This document shows, one piece after another, positions 1-6,790 of a stretch of DNA of 11,443 bases. The DNA comes from Verrucomicrobiia bacterium (GTDB lineage Bacteria; Verrucomicrobiota; Verrucomicrobiia; Limisphaerales; JAUIHU01), in the NCBI GenBank assembly GCA_030432175.1, contig JAUIHU010000074.1, forward strand, positions 1 to 11,443. The letters are read 5' to 3'. The stretch's first letter is position 1. Each line of letters opens with the position of its first letter. The notes beneath the pieces are model-generated. The model was not told where the DNA came from and searched no databases. It saw only the letters and a program-made list of their open reading frames with translations. A program made the translations under genes and the position numbers.

Positions 1-215
1 CGTTTGGCTCTGGCAGGGAAATGCAACGGTTGGACCACGCCTTTCCATTCAGCGGACGCTTTATTCTGTTTGCTCGCCAGACCCGCTAAAGCGTCTCGAC
101 CCAGGAGGGAAGTTAACGCCAGGGATCCTATACCGACCGTGGACCTATTCAGAAAAGCTCGTCGGCTGATCAGGCGCTGGTTGATTTCTGCTGGATAGTC
201 TTCTGGAAAGTGCAT
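1..215 (-). CDS. DUF1501 family exported protein, N-terminal part only
   Basis: The first 71 codons of a gene that runs off the left edge. The protein starts MHFPEDYP and has SRRAFLNRS at residues 18-26, followed by a hydrophobic stretch (VGIGSLALTSLL). This looks like a twin-arginine (Tat) signal, which is how DUF1501 proteins normally begin. After the signal comes LHFPARAKR near residues 63-71, matching the family's usual 'PHFPAKAKRVI' entry into the sulfatase-like DUF1501 domain. The ATG lies 75 bp after the stop of the large cytochrome/DUF1553 gene on the same strand, the standard family order, so the two are probably cotranscribed. DUF1501 proteins are exported and of unproven function; they have an alkaline-phosphatase/sulfatase-like fold. 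No Shine-Dalgarno sequence is visible before the ATG. The rest of the domain, including any metal ligands, lies outside the window. Confidence 0.85.
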   Translation of the reverse strand, partial: MHFPEDYPAEINQRLISRRAFLNRSTVGIGSLALTSLLGRDALAGLASKQNKASAEWKGVVQPLHFPARAK

Positions 216-290
216 GTTCATTCTAATTATTTTACAAAATCGCAAGGCAGCATATTGGATTCTTCATCCTAAAAAATCCCAAGCGTAGAA

Positions 291-3284
291 TTAATAACGG
301 GTGATCGTTTCATTCAGATTGAAAAGCGTCTGAGTCACCGAGGTCCACGCAGCCAGTTCAGTCGGTTCTACTTCCCCGGGAACTGGAGCCTGGCCGATAT
401 GAATCAGTTCTTCAGCAGCGTCAGGATCCGCTTGGTAATCCAGCCGATGGAGATTTAACAGTGATTTCAGCGTATCGAGTTCTTCCTGATTCGGGTATCT
501 GGACAAAGCCGTCATGAATGCTTGTTTTAGTTTGGAAGCGTCATTGTCAGCATCGGAGTCCAGCAGGCGTTGAGCGAAAACTCGCGCAGCCTCTACAAAA
601 GAAGGATCATTCAACAGTGTTAAAGCTTGTAACGGAGTGTTGGAAACAGGGCGTTTGGCCACGCATTCTTCCCGACTTGGCGCATCGAACGCTGTCATGC
701 TTGGATGAGTGAACGTTCTTTGCCAATGAGTGTAAACGCCGCGACGGTACTGGTCCTCACCCTCATCCGCCATGTATCGGCGCTTGGGGAAATTCAACTG
801 GGAGTAATAACCTTCCGGCTGATACGGTCGGGCGCTGGGACCTCCGATTTTGCGTGTCAGCAATCCGCTGATTTTTAAGGCATTGTCTCTGACAAATTCA
901 GCTTGAAGTCGGAATCTGTTTTGGCGCGCCAACCACTTGTTCTGCGGATCCTTTTCTAATTGCTCAGTCGTTGGTGTCGAATCCAACTGGTAAACCTTCG
1001 AACTGACAATGGTTCGGATGATATGTTTGACATCCCAACCACTGTCCATGAACTCCGCAGCCAGCCAATCCAGAAGCTCCGGATGAGAAGGCGGCGCTCC
1101 CTGAGATCCAAGATCATCCAGAATCCGCGACAATCCCTGCCCGAAATACAAGTACCAAAGTCGATTGACGAATGTCCGGGCTGTTAACGGGTTTTCTCGG
1201 GATACCAGCCATCTTGCCAGATCCAGACGATCGCCGCGAGCGCCTTCTTTCAACTGCAACTGACCCAGAAAACCAGGAATGGCTGGCTGAACGATTGGAC
1301 CCGATTCATCCAACCAGTTACCTCGTGGAAGCACACGGATGGTTCGTGGTTCTTTTGAAATCGAAACCAACATGGTTGGGATGGCGCTTTCCAGGTTTTG
1401 ATAACTGGATTTCAAATCAGCCAACTGATCCCGTAAAGGTTTCCATTGAGGCGCTGTGGATCGGTAATAGGCGGCCAGTTCACGTTGCTCTTTGGGTGTT
1501 CGTTCGCAGTTTGGTTTTTTTGCAATGCGAGTGATGTTCTCCGGAAAAGCTCCGGCGCCTTTAAAGTAAAATCCGTATCCGCCAGTTCCGTTGACGATTT
1601 TCATCAGCAACACGTTTTCCCCGGCGTTGAGGGTTAATGATACCTGATTCTGGTCGGGAGCCACACCTCGTGAGGTTTTGAGATCAAAGACAGAATCCCC
1701 ATTAAGCCAGATCCGAATCGAATCGTCACTACCAACCGAGATTGGATAAGACATAGCGACTGGAACGTCGACGATCCGGGCGACATAGGTAGCCGAGTTG
1801 TCACCGGCGAGATTGATAATGGAGCCGTCCTGAAATTCAGGTTTCGGCTGAAATGAAATATCAGCTTCAGATTGCGTCAGGGCCTGGGCGGAATCGAGTT
1901 CTGATTCATCAAAGAAAGACTTGCTGTAAGCTTCATCAAAATTAGAAGCCTGAAAAGGTCCAGCGACATGCCACACACCCAGTGATGGTTCATTAGCAGA
2001 GGCGATATCTTTTTCCCATTCCAGTTGTTCTACGGATGGTTCATTAAAATTCTCAGCGTTCAGTTCGCTCTCCAATTTTGCAATTTCATCGGCCAGCTTG
2101 TTTAATTCTTTTTGTTGATCCGGTTCAGGGACAGGGATTTTGGGACCCCAGTCGGCTCCGCCGTAAAACCCCTTTTCCTCCAGATCAGCAAAGAATGCCT
2201 GCATGCTGTAGAAGTCACGTGTGGTGATTGGATCATATTTATGGTCATGGCATTCCGCGCATCCCATGGTGGACCCCAGCCAAGCCGAGCCGGTCGTTCG
2301 GATTCGGTCCGCTGCGTACTTAGCCAAATATTCTTTGTCCTGAGCGCCCCCCTCAGCAGTCATCATATGCAGGCGATTGTATCCGGAAGCGACCCTTTGC
2401 TGGAGTGTGGCATCGGGAATCAAGTCTCCTGCGATCTGTTCAATAGTAAATTGATCAAAAGGTTTGTTCTGATTGAAAGACTGAATGACATAATCTCTGA
2501 ACGGGAAGACTGAATAAGGCTGGTCGCCATGATACCCGACTGTGTCAGCGTAGCGAACCAGATCAAGCCAGAAAACCGCCATACGTTCACCAAAAGCAGG
2601 CGTATTTAATAATCTATCGATGAGAGCTTCGTAGCGTTTCGATGATGGGTCATTGATGAAAGCAATCACATCTTCTGGATCAGGTGGTAGTCCGGTGAGG
2701 TCCAGGCTCAGGCGTCGGATTAACCGTGCTGGATCTGCCGGGTTCGCTGGATTCAGTCCCTCACGTTCCCACATGCGGCCAATGAATGCGTCAACAGGCG
2801 AAAGTTCTGCTGATTCATCCAGTTTTGGAACCTCGGGTTTTTCGACGGGTATGTAAGCCCAATGCCCTTCCCATTCTGCGCCGGATACGATCCAGTCACG
2901 CAGGATGCGTTTCTCCTCTGTGGTCAACGTTTTGCCTGTTTTGGGTGGTGGCATCACGTCGTCCGGATCTGAAGTTTCAATGCGGGCAATCAGCTCACTT
3001 TGTTCAGGAGATCCCGGTTGAATCGCTTGGTAACCGCCTAGATCAGAGAGTGCGGCAGATTCCAGGTCCAGTCTTAGATCGGCTTTTCTGGCCTTGGCAT
3101 CTGGACCGTGACAGGTGAAGCAATTTTCGGAAAGTATGGGCCGGACATCGCGATTGAATTTCACAGAGTTTTCCGCAAGAAGAGAAACTGATGCGCACAA
3201 AAACACTGTAAACCGCAACCAAATCCGGTTGAAACGAACAGAATAAATCCATCCTGAATCTTTATCCAAACACTTGGGAGTCAT
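291..3284 (-). CDS. Planctomycete-type cytochrome c protein with PSCyt1, DUF1549 and DUF1553 domains
   Basis: A 997-residue exported protein typical of Planctomycetes and Verrucomicrobia. A hydrophobic segment at about residues 20-37 looks like a signal peptide. PSCyt1 follows at about 40-135, with a haem c-binding CFTCH at 55-59 and the MPPP motif near 111. DUF1549 (PSCyt2) spans about 160-375 and carries a second CxxCH (CAECH, 342-346) in the signature GCAECHDHKYDPIT. Residues 430-580 look like an inserted beta-sandwich (GSDDSIRIWLNG at about 518-529 resembles PA14 or galactose-binding folds). DUF1553 (PSD1) fills about 680-945, with NPLTARTFVNRLW and SNTPLQALTLLNDP. The role is unproven; the family is thought to act with DUF1501 proteins in the envelope, perhaps in redox-linked polysaccharide breakdown. 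The only plausible ATG is the one used. It has no ribosome-binding site and sits six bases after a candidate -10 box. The length is normal for the family and no frame damage is seen. Confidence 0.93.
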   Translation of the reverse strand: MTPKCLDKDSGWIYSVRFNRIWLRFTVFLCASVSLLAENSVKFNRDVRPILSENCFTCHGPDAKARKADLRLDLESAALSDLGGYQAIQPGSPEQSELIARIETSDPDDVMPPPKTGKTLTTEEKRILRDWIVSGAEWEGHWAYIPVEKPEVPKLDESAELSPVDAFIGRMWEREGLNPANPADPARLIRRLSLDLTGLPPDPEDVIAFINDPSSKRYEALIDRLLNTPAFGERMAVFWLDLVRYADTVGYHGDQPYSVFPFRDYVIQSFNQNKPFDQFTIEQIAGDLIPDATLQQRVASGYNRLHMMTAEGGAQDKEYLAKYAADRIRTTGSAWLGSTMGCAECHDHKYDPITTRDFYSMQAFFADLEEKGFYGGADWGPKIPVPEPDQQKELNKLADEIAKLESELNAENFNEPSVEQLEWEKDIASANEPSLGVWHVAGPFQASNFDEAYSKSFFDESELDSAQALTQSEADISFQPKPEFQDGSIINLAGDNSATYVARIVDVPVAMSYPISVGSDDSIRIWLNGDSVFDLKTSRGVAPDQNQVSLTLNAGENVLLMKIVNGTGGYGFYFKGAGAFPENITRIAKKPNCERTPKEQRELAAYYRSTAPQWKPLRDQLADLKSSYQNLESAIPTMLVSISKEPRTIRVLPRGNWLDESGPIVQPAIPGFLGQLQLKEGARGDRLDLARWLVSRENPLTARTFVNRLWYLYFGQGLSRILDDLGSQGAPPSHPELLDWLAAEFMDSGWDVKHIIRTIVSSKVYQLDSTPTTEQLEKDPQNKWLARQNRFRLQAEFVRDNALKISGLLTRKIGGPSARPYQPEGYYSQLNFPKRRYMADEGEDQYRRGVYTHWQRTFTHPSMTAFDAPSREECVAKRPVSNTPLQALTLLNDPSFVEAARVFAQRLLDSDADNDASKLKQAFMTALSRYPNQEELDTLKSLLNLHRLDYQADPDAAEELIHIGQAPVPGEVEPTELAAWTSVTQTLFNLNETITRY

Positions 3285-3290
3285 ATCCGT

Positions 3291-3319
3291 ATCATAATTG
3301 TCCTGCTGAAACTGCGCAA
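3291..3319 (-). promoter_or_regulatory. Candidate promoter of the cytochrome/DUF1553 gene
   Basis: On the minus strand a TTGCGC (3314-3319) and a TATGAT (3291-3296, five of six matches to the consensus -10) are separated by 17 bases. The -10 box ends six bases before the ATG, so transcription would start at or next to the A of the start codon and give a leaderless mRNA. This agrees with the absence of a Shine-Dalgarno sequence. The -35 match is only partial, so this is a candidate. Confidence 0.4.
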
Positions 3320-3339
3320 GAATTCAACACGATTGCTTT

Positions 3340-3368
3340 TTGACATTCAAAGGAATCAATCTTAATAC
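3340..3368 (+). promoter_or_regulatory. Candidate promoter of the peroxiredoxin gene
   Basis: A perfect TTGACA (3340-3345) is followed after 17 bases by TAATAC (3363-3368), a weak -10. A start near 3375 would give a leader of about 100 nt containing two hairpins before the ATG at 3475. The -35 box overlaps the stretch just upstream of the divergent cytochrome promoter, so the two promoters could interfere or share regulation. Confidence 0.45.
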
Positions 3369-3379
3369 TCTGGAGTTCT

Positions 3380-3431
3380 GTCGAGGTTTTGTGGAATATT
3401 TTACACCGCCTCGACGCTGGACGTGGTCCAG
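3380..3431 (+). promoter_or_regulatory. Two-hairpin leader upstream of the peroxiredoxin gene
   Basis: Two perfect inverted repeats lie next to each other. The arms at 3380-3386 and 3409-3415 pair over 7 bp (GTCGAGG/CCTCGAC). CTGGAC (3417-3422) and GTCCAG (3426-3431) pair over 6 bp across a 3-base loop. The second hairpin is followed by ATTTTCC, a short T-run that makes it weakly terminator-like. Both lie inside the expected 5' leader of the downstream gene, so attenuation or mRNA stabilisation is possible, and a protein-binding palindrome is an alternative. No known riboswitch class is recognised. Confidence 0.35.
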
Positions 3432-3474
3432 ATTTTCCTAACAACAACTCAATAACCAATCACCTGATAATAAA

Positions 3475-3954
3475 ATGCCAATAGCAACAGGAACCAAAGC
3501 GCCTGACTTTACTTTAAAATCCAAACAGGAATCCGGTGTCGTCGACGTCAAACTCAGCGACAATTTCGGCAAGAAAAACACTGTTCTGCTTTTCGTCCCA
3601 CTGGCATTCACAGGAGTTTGCACCAACGAACTTTGTGAGATCAGCGCTGGATTGAGCGCGTACACCCAGCTCAATGCGGACGTCATTGGAATCAGTGTGG
3701 ACAGCCCATTTGCACAAGAAGCCTGGGCGCAAAAAGAAAATATCAAAATCACCCTGGCCAGTGATTTGAACAAATCAACAGCCAGCGACTATGGTGTTTT
3801 GCTGGATGACCTGCTCGGTTTTGGATCCACCAGCGCCCGCGCAGCATTTGTGATCGACAAGGATGGAGTGGTTCAATACAGCGAACAAACTCCAACCCCG
3901 AAAGACCTGCCCAACTTCACAGCGATTCAGGAAACACTCTCCAAGCTTCAGTAA
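3475..3954 (+). CDS. Thioredoxin-fold peroxiredoxin (AhpE/BCP-like)
   Basis: A 159-residue cytoplasmic peroxidase that should reduce hydrogen peroxide and organic hydroperoxides. The active-site pattern PxxxTxxC is present as P42-T46-C49 within PLAFTGVCTNELC, so C49 is the peroxidatic cysteine. A conserved arginine of the active site is probably R122 (SARAAFVID). A second cysteine at C54, five residues after C49, is in the position of the resolving cysteine of BCP/PrxQ-type enzymes, so an atypical two-cysteine mechanism is plausible. The FTGVCTNELC wording also resembles the AhpE group, and the subfamily is not settled. No signal peptide is seen. The length is normal. The ATG has no clear Shine-Dalgarno sequence. 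The gene is divergent from the cytochrome gene and appears to be a single-gene unit ended by the hairpin at 4102-4128. The electron donor is not encoded nearby. Confidence 0.92.
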   Translation: MPIATGTKAPDFTLKSKQESGVVDVKLSDNFGKKNTVLLFVPLAFTGVCTNELCEISAGLSAYTQLNADVIGISVDSPFAQEAWAQKENIKITLASDLNKSTASDYGVLLDDLLGFGSTSARAAFVIDKDGVVQYSEQTPTPKDLPNFTAIQETLSKLQ

Positions 3955-4014
3955 AATCCTCAATCGGGTGTAACGGGTGTGATTCAAGTTGGGAGACGCC
4001 CTTTATGACTCCGC

Positions 4015-4088
4015 TCACACAAATTGAATAAAATGATTGTGTGAATGCTGAAAATTAACATGGGCTTCGGCTGAAACAAAGCCGAGCC
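4015..4088 (+). other. Two hairpins in the 3' region of the peroxiredoxin transcript
   Basis: The first hairpin has perfect 8-bp arms, TCACACAA (4015-4022) and TTGTGTGA (4037-4044), around a 14-base loop. The second pairs TCGGCT (4067-4072) with AGCCGA (4080-4085), extended by GGC/GCC across a bulge (4063-4088). Neither has a T-run, so neither is an intrinsic terminator alone. They precede the terminator at 4102-4128 and could protect the 3' end. Apart from these, the terminator and the promoter at 4261-4290, nothing is recognisable in the 392 bp between 3955 and 4346. Confidence 0.45.
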
Positions 4089-4101
4089 ATCAGAAAACTT
4101 C

Positions 4102-4128
4102 AGACCTTCCATTTTCGGAAGGTCTTTT
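4102..4128 (+). terminator. Rho-independent terminator after the peroxiredoxin gene
   Basis: A perfect 9-bp stem (AGACCTTCC, 4102-4110, with GGAAGGTCT, 4117-4125) closes a 6-base loop. It runs into TTTT (4125-4128) and is preceded by an A-rich stretch (GAAAAC). It is on the plus strand, 147 nt after the peroxiredoxin stop, and is the only good terminator between the two plus-strand genes. Confidence 0.75.
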
Positions 4129-4260
4129 GCATGCTGTTTGCATTGTATTTCGGGATTTCTTTCCAATTCTAAGTTTTTCATCTCTTACGCTGTTGCACAA
4201 TGAGTTTTGAAATTTGAACTGGCTGTGGATTTTTAAGTCATAAGGCAATGAATTTTGATT

Positions 4261-4290
4261 TTGAGCGCCAAATCTGCTTTGGAGTATAAT
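4261..4290 (+). promoter_or_regulatory. Probable sigma-70 promoter of the 791-residue protein gene
   Basis: TTGAGC (4261-4266) and a perfect TATAAT (4285-4290) are separated by 18 bases. Transcription would start near 4297, leaving a leader of about 50 nt that contains AGGAG at 4334-4338. The position just after the upstream terminator supports an independent transcription unit. Confidence 0.6.
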
Positions 4291-4333
4291 TATCAATGTG
4301 TTTCCAGGTTATTTGATTTAATCTGGCATATGT

Positions 4334-4349
4334 AGGAGTCCACTGTTTG
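4334..4349 (+). promoter_or_regulatory. Shine-Dalgarno AGGAG with TTG start
   Basis: AGGAG at 4334-4338 is followed by an 8-base spacer and an in-frame TTG at 4347. It is one of the very few convincing Shine-Dalgarno sequences in the window and supports TTG initiation over the in-frame ATG at 4389, which has none. Confidence 0.5.
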
Positions 4350-6722
4350 TATCAGCGCAGGCTCAGAAATTTGAATAATGGATTCAATATGAAGATAGTG
4401 TCCATCTATAACAGAATTCATATCCGGCCCATTGCAGGGACTGCAATTATTGAATCTCCGTTTTCAATTGCAATGCTTGTGATTGGTATCCTGATGTTGA
4501 TGGGGGTGGGCAGTGGATTGGCTCAAACCGAAACAGCGAGCCTTCAAGCCGATCGGGTGGCGAATTTGAATTTGAGCACGGCGGATCTGGCGGTTTTTCC
4601 TGAAGATATGGCGATTCTTGGCAACCCGGTCTGGGAGGCTGAAATGAGATCCATTGGCTCAGCCTGGATTAAGCCTCCGAACCAAGACTATGAACCATTT
4701 CCTTTAGCTTTGGAATCCCGTCCGATGCGTCTGCCGCGAGTTGGGGTTGAAATAGGTCTCGATTGGGATGGCGAGACAGTCATTTTCAAAACGACAAACA
4801 AGCCATTTATTGTTACGGCCAGTTCAGTGCCAGGTTTGGTGACCTTTATTCCTCCATTTTCCGAAGTGAAGTTGAGATCAAGCGCCCAGTCTTGGATGGA
4901 TATGGAAGCTGGAGATGGGAATGCTGACGATATCAAGATACTTTTTCGAACCCCTAATGCTCAAGGGGCTGCATTCTCCGGAGCCAGACTTTTGGGTGGA
5001 ATTCCGCAAGGATCCAGTGGCAGATTTGATTTATTTCGGAACAAGACATTTACGTTTCGCGCCCTGGAAGGCGAGTTGTGGGCAGAAAACATTGACGGCG
5101 CTCGATCTAATTTAATTCCTGAAGCTCCACCCGTTATGGGAGGACCAAGAATTACAGTTAAAGCTGGTCCATTTCAGACACCTCGTCTGGTGCAGCTTAA
5201 TCCGTTTCAGGAATTATCCATGGAAGTCATTTCAGCTAACGAAAACATCCTGGATTCCATTCGCGGTCGAACTGATAGAGATTCACAGCCTGTCAGCATG
5301 TCGGGACAAACGCCTCAATCCAGTGGAGATTCAAGAAACACAGGAACGATTTCAGATAATCAAACGAATATTGGAAGTGATGGAATAGGATCCCAGGCAG
5401 CTTCAGAGTCTTTTTCAGAATCTCAAACCGCCCAGCAGTCGGATGGCATCGGATCTCAATCAGCAAGGGTTGAGACATTTGAAGCTGGATCTGGATTTAG
5501 CTCTGACGGAATTGGATCGCAGGTTTCGACTGAGAGTACTTCCGAATCACAAAGTGCGCTTCAATCTGATGGGATTGGCTCTCAAGCAGTTGCGGGGCAG
5601 ATTCGTTGGGAAAGAATCGAGGTGACTCTGGGTGAGGATCAGAAGTTCGATGTGGTTGGTGGAGTTACTGAGGTGATTGAGGATCCGGCAACCGGGGCAT
5701 TAGTGCGTCTGGAAATGAATCAGGAAGAAGGTTCGGTGTCTATTCGAGTGGAAAAAGGAGCCTTTCAGGTGAACATTCCTCAGCATCCTTACTTTAGACC
5801 ATTGTTGTTTTCAGGCCAACAAATCGTCGTCTCATTTACTGTCGGTTCTGAATCTATTGAAATTGAAAACCCATCTTCTGAAAATATAATCAGCGGTCCA
5901 CTGGATGGCTTGATTATTGATTGCACCAATCAGGTTTATATGAGGCTGCAAGCTGGGGGGGAATTGATTTATCAGCCAGTGGATGCTCCTGGTAAATTTC
6001 TCGTTTCATCCAATAGCGCTGCAAGAATTTATAATGGAGAATTGGATCGAGTATTCGTCCTGAAATTCCAAGTAGGCTTCATGCAGAACGGAGTGTTATA
6101 TGCGCCTGGGAAAGAATTGAACTCAGAAAACTCGAGAGCCATAGGATACCAATGGCAGGGAGATGAACTGATCGTTATCACTGAGTTTGGAAATCCAATT
6201 ACAATTGGTCAGGGAGCCATGTCGAACGTTTCACCTGATGGACTGTTCGAGATGCAAATACGCAACAATCAGCGCAATTCCATTGAATTTGGAGTTGAAA
6301 GTGGAAAGTTCGAGCTGATTCCCAGCGACTTGGTCGGATGGGTGTTCAGAATCGGGACTGGCAACGCATTGCAGGTAAACTATAACCAAAGTATCGGCAG
6401 ATTACTGGTTCAAACAATGCCAGGCCACCAGGGGATCAGTCAGGTAAAGACACCTGATGGAACATTGGTCAATCTTGAAAGCGGTGGTTCTATTTCATTT
6501 AAAATCCAGGGTGGTTCAGTCAATCTGGATTTTGTCGCTGGAGGTGGAGTTTCTTTCGAGACACCTACAGGATTTCCCACCAGCATCAGTGGTTTTCCAT
6601 TGGATGTACCTGCCGGACCTGATGGACGCTCCATGTCGGCCTTTAATTCTTCCGGATTTTCAACGTTTCTGTTCGAGACCGAAAGAGTCGTCCAAGGTCC
6701 TATATCGGGTGAAGAACCATGA
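4347..6722 (+). CDS. Exported beta-rich protein with 21-residue SDGIGSQ repeats, function unknown
   Basis: A 791-residue protein I do not recognise. A hydrophobic segment at about 38-58 (IAMLVIGILMLMGVGSGLA) followed by AQTE is a likely signal peptide with cleavage near residue 60, so the protein is probably exported. The region 130-300 and everything after 418 are rich in short alternating beta-strand stretches with many glycines, which recalls FecR-like or adhesin-like beta domains; this is a weak impression, not an assignment. A hydrophilic Ser/Gln-rich linker (about 310-418) joins the two halves and contains SDGIGSQ four times, exactly 21 residues apart. Only one cysteine remains after the signal (C526), and there is no C-terminal anchor or sorting signal. 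The start chosen is TTG at 4347, because AGGAG lies 8 bases upstream. ATG at 4389 (residue 15) is the alternative and would leave a more compact signal peptide. The gene stands alone between a terminator and the convergent trpG gene. Confidence 0.8.
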   Translation: MYQRRLRNLNNGFNMKIVSIYNRIHIRPIAGTAIIESPFSIAMLVIGILMLMGVGSGLAQTETASLQADRVANLNLSTADLAVFPEDMAILGNPVWEAEMRSIGSAWIKPPNQDYEPFPLALESRPMRLPRVGVEIGLDWDGETVIFKTTNKPFIVTASSVPGLVTFIPPFSEVKLRSSAQSWMDMEAGDGNADDIKILFRTPNAQGAAFSGARLLGGIPQGSSGRFDLFRNKTFTFRALEGELWAENIDGARSNLIPEAPPVMGGPRITVKAGPFQTPRLVQLNPFQELSMEVISANENILDSIRGRTDRDSQPVSMSGQTPQSSGDSRNTGTISDNQTNIGSDGIGSQAASESFSESQTAQQSDGIGSQSARVETFEAGSGFSSDGIGSQVSTESTSESQSALQSDGIGSQAVAGQIRWERIEVTLGEDQKFDVVGGVTEVIEDPATGALVRLEMNQEEGSVSIRVEKGAFQVNIPQHPYFRPLLFSGQQIVVSFTVGSESIEIENPSSENIISGPLDGLIIDCTNQVYMRLQAGGELIYQPVDAPGKFLVSSNSAARIYNGELDRVFVLKFQVGFMQNGVLYAPGKELNSENSRAIGYQWQGDELIVITEFGNPITIGQGAMSNVSPDGLFEMQIRNNQRNSIEFGVESGKFELIPSDLVGWVFRIGTGNALQVNYNQSIGRLLVQTMPGHQGISQVKTPDGTLVNLESGGSISFKIQGGSVNLDFVAGGGVSFETPTGFPTSISGFPLDVPAGPDGRSMSAFNSSGFSTFLFETERVVQGPISGEEP
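5376..5585 (+). repeat. Tandem 63-bp (21-residue) coding repeat, SDGIGSQ core
   Basis: Units begin at 5376, 5439, 5502 and 5565, corresponding to residues 344, 365, 386 and 407. Each opens with SDGIGSQ; the fourth is cut short after the core. Units 1 and 3 are also alike over the rest (SESFSESQ against TESTSESQ), while unit 2 is different, suggesting an older 42-residue pair. The core codons differ at most third positions (Ser AGT/TCG/TCT/TCT; Ile ATA/ATC/ATT/ATT), so this is not a recent duplication. Confidence 0.85.
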
Positions 6723-6728
6723 TGTCCT

Positions 6729-6764
6729 GTTCATTCGATTTTTTGAGAAGTGAGTCGAATGAAC
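6729..6764. terminator. 10-bp hairpin between convergent genes
   Basis: GTTCATTCGA (6729-6738) and TCGAATGAAC (6755-6764) are perfect 10-bp arms around a 16-base loop that contains a run of six T. It lies between the ends of the plus-strand 791-residue gene and the minus-strand trpG gene, where a shared terminator is expected. No T-run follows the stem on either strand, so it is not a classical intrinsic terminator. Confidence 0.4.
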
Positions 6765-6790
6765 ACCAATTATTTGTACTCCTTCCGCGT

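Noticed and set aside
3984..4181. 65-codon minus-strand open frame between the peroxiredoxin gene and the next gene
   Set aside because: It runs through three hairpins including a plus-strand terminator and resembles no known protein.
5376..5585. Recent minisatellite expansion in the 791-residue protein gene
   Set aside because: The DNA of the units has diverged widely while the peptide core is kept, so it is not a recent slippage product.
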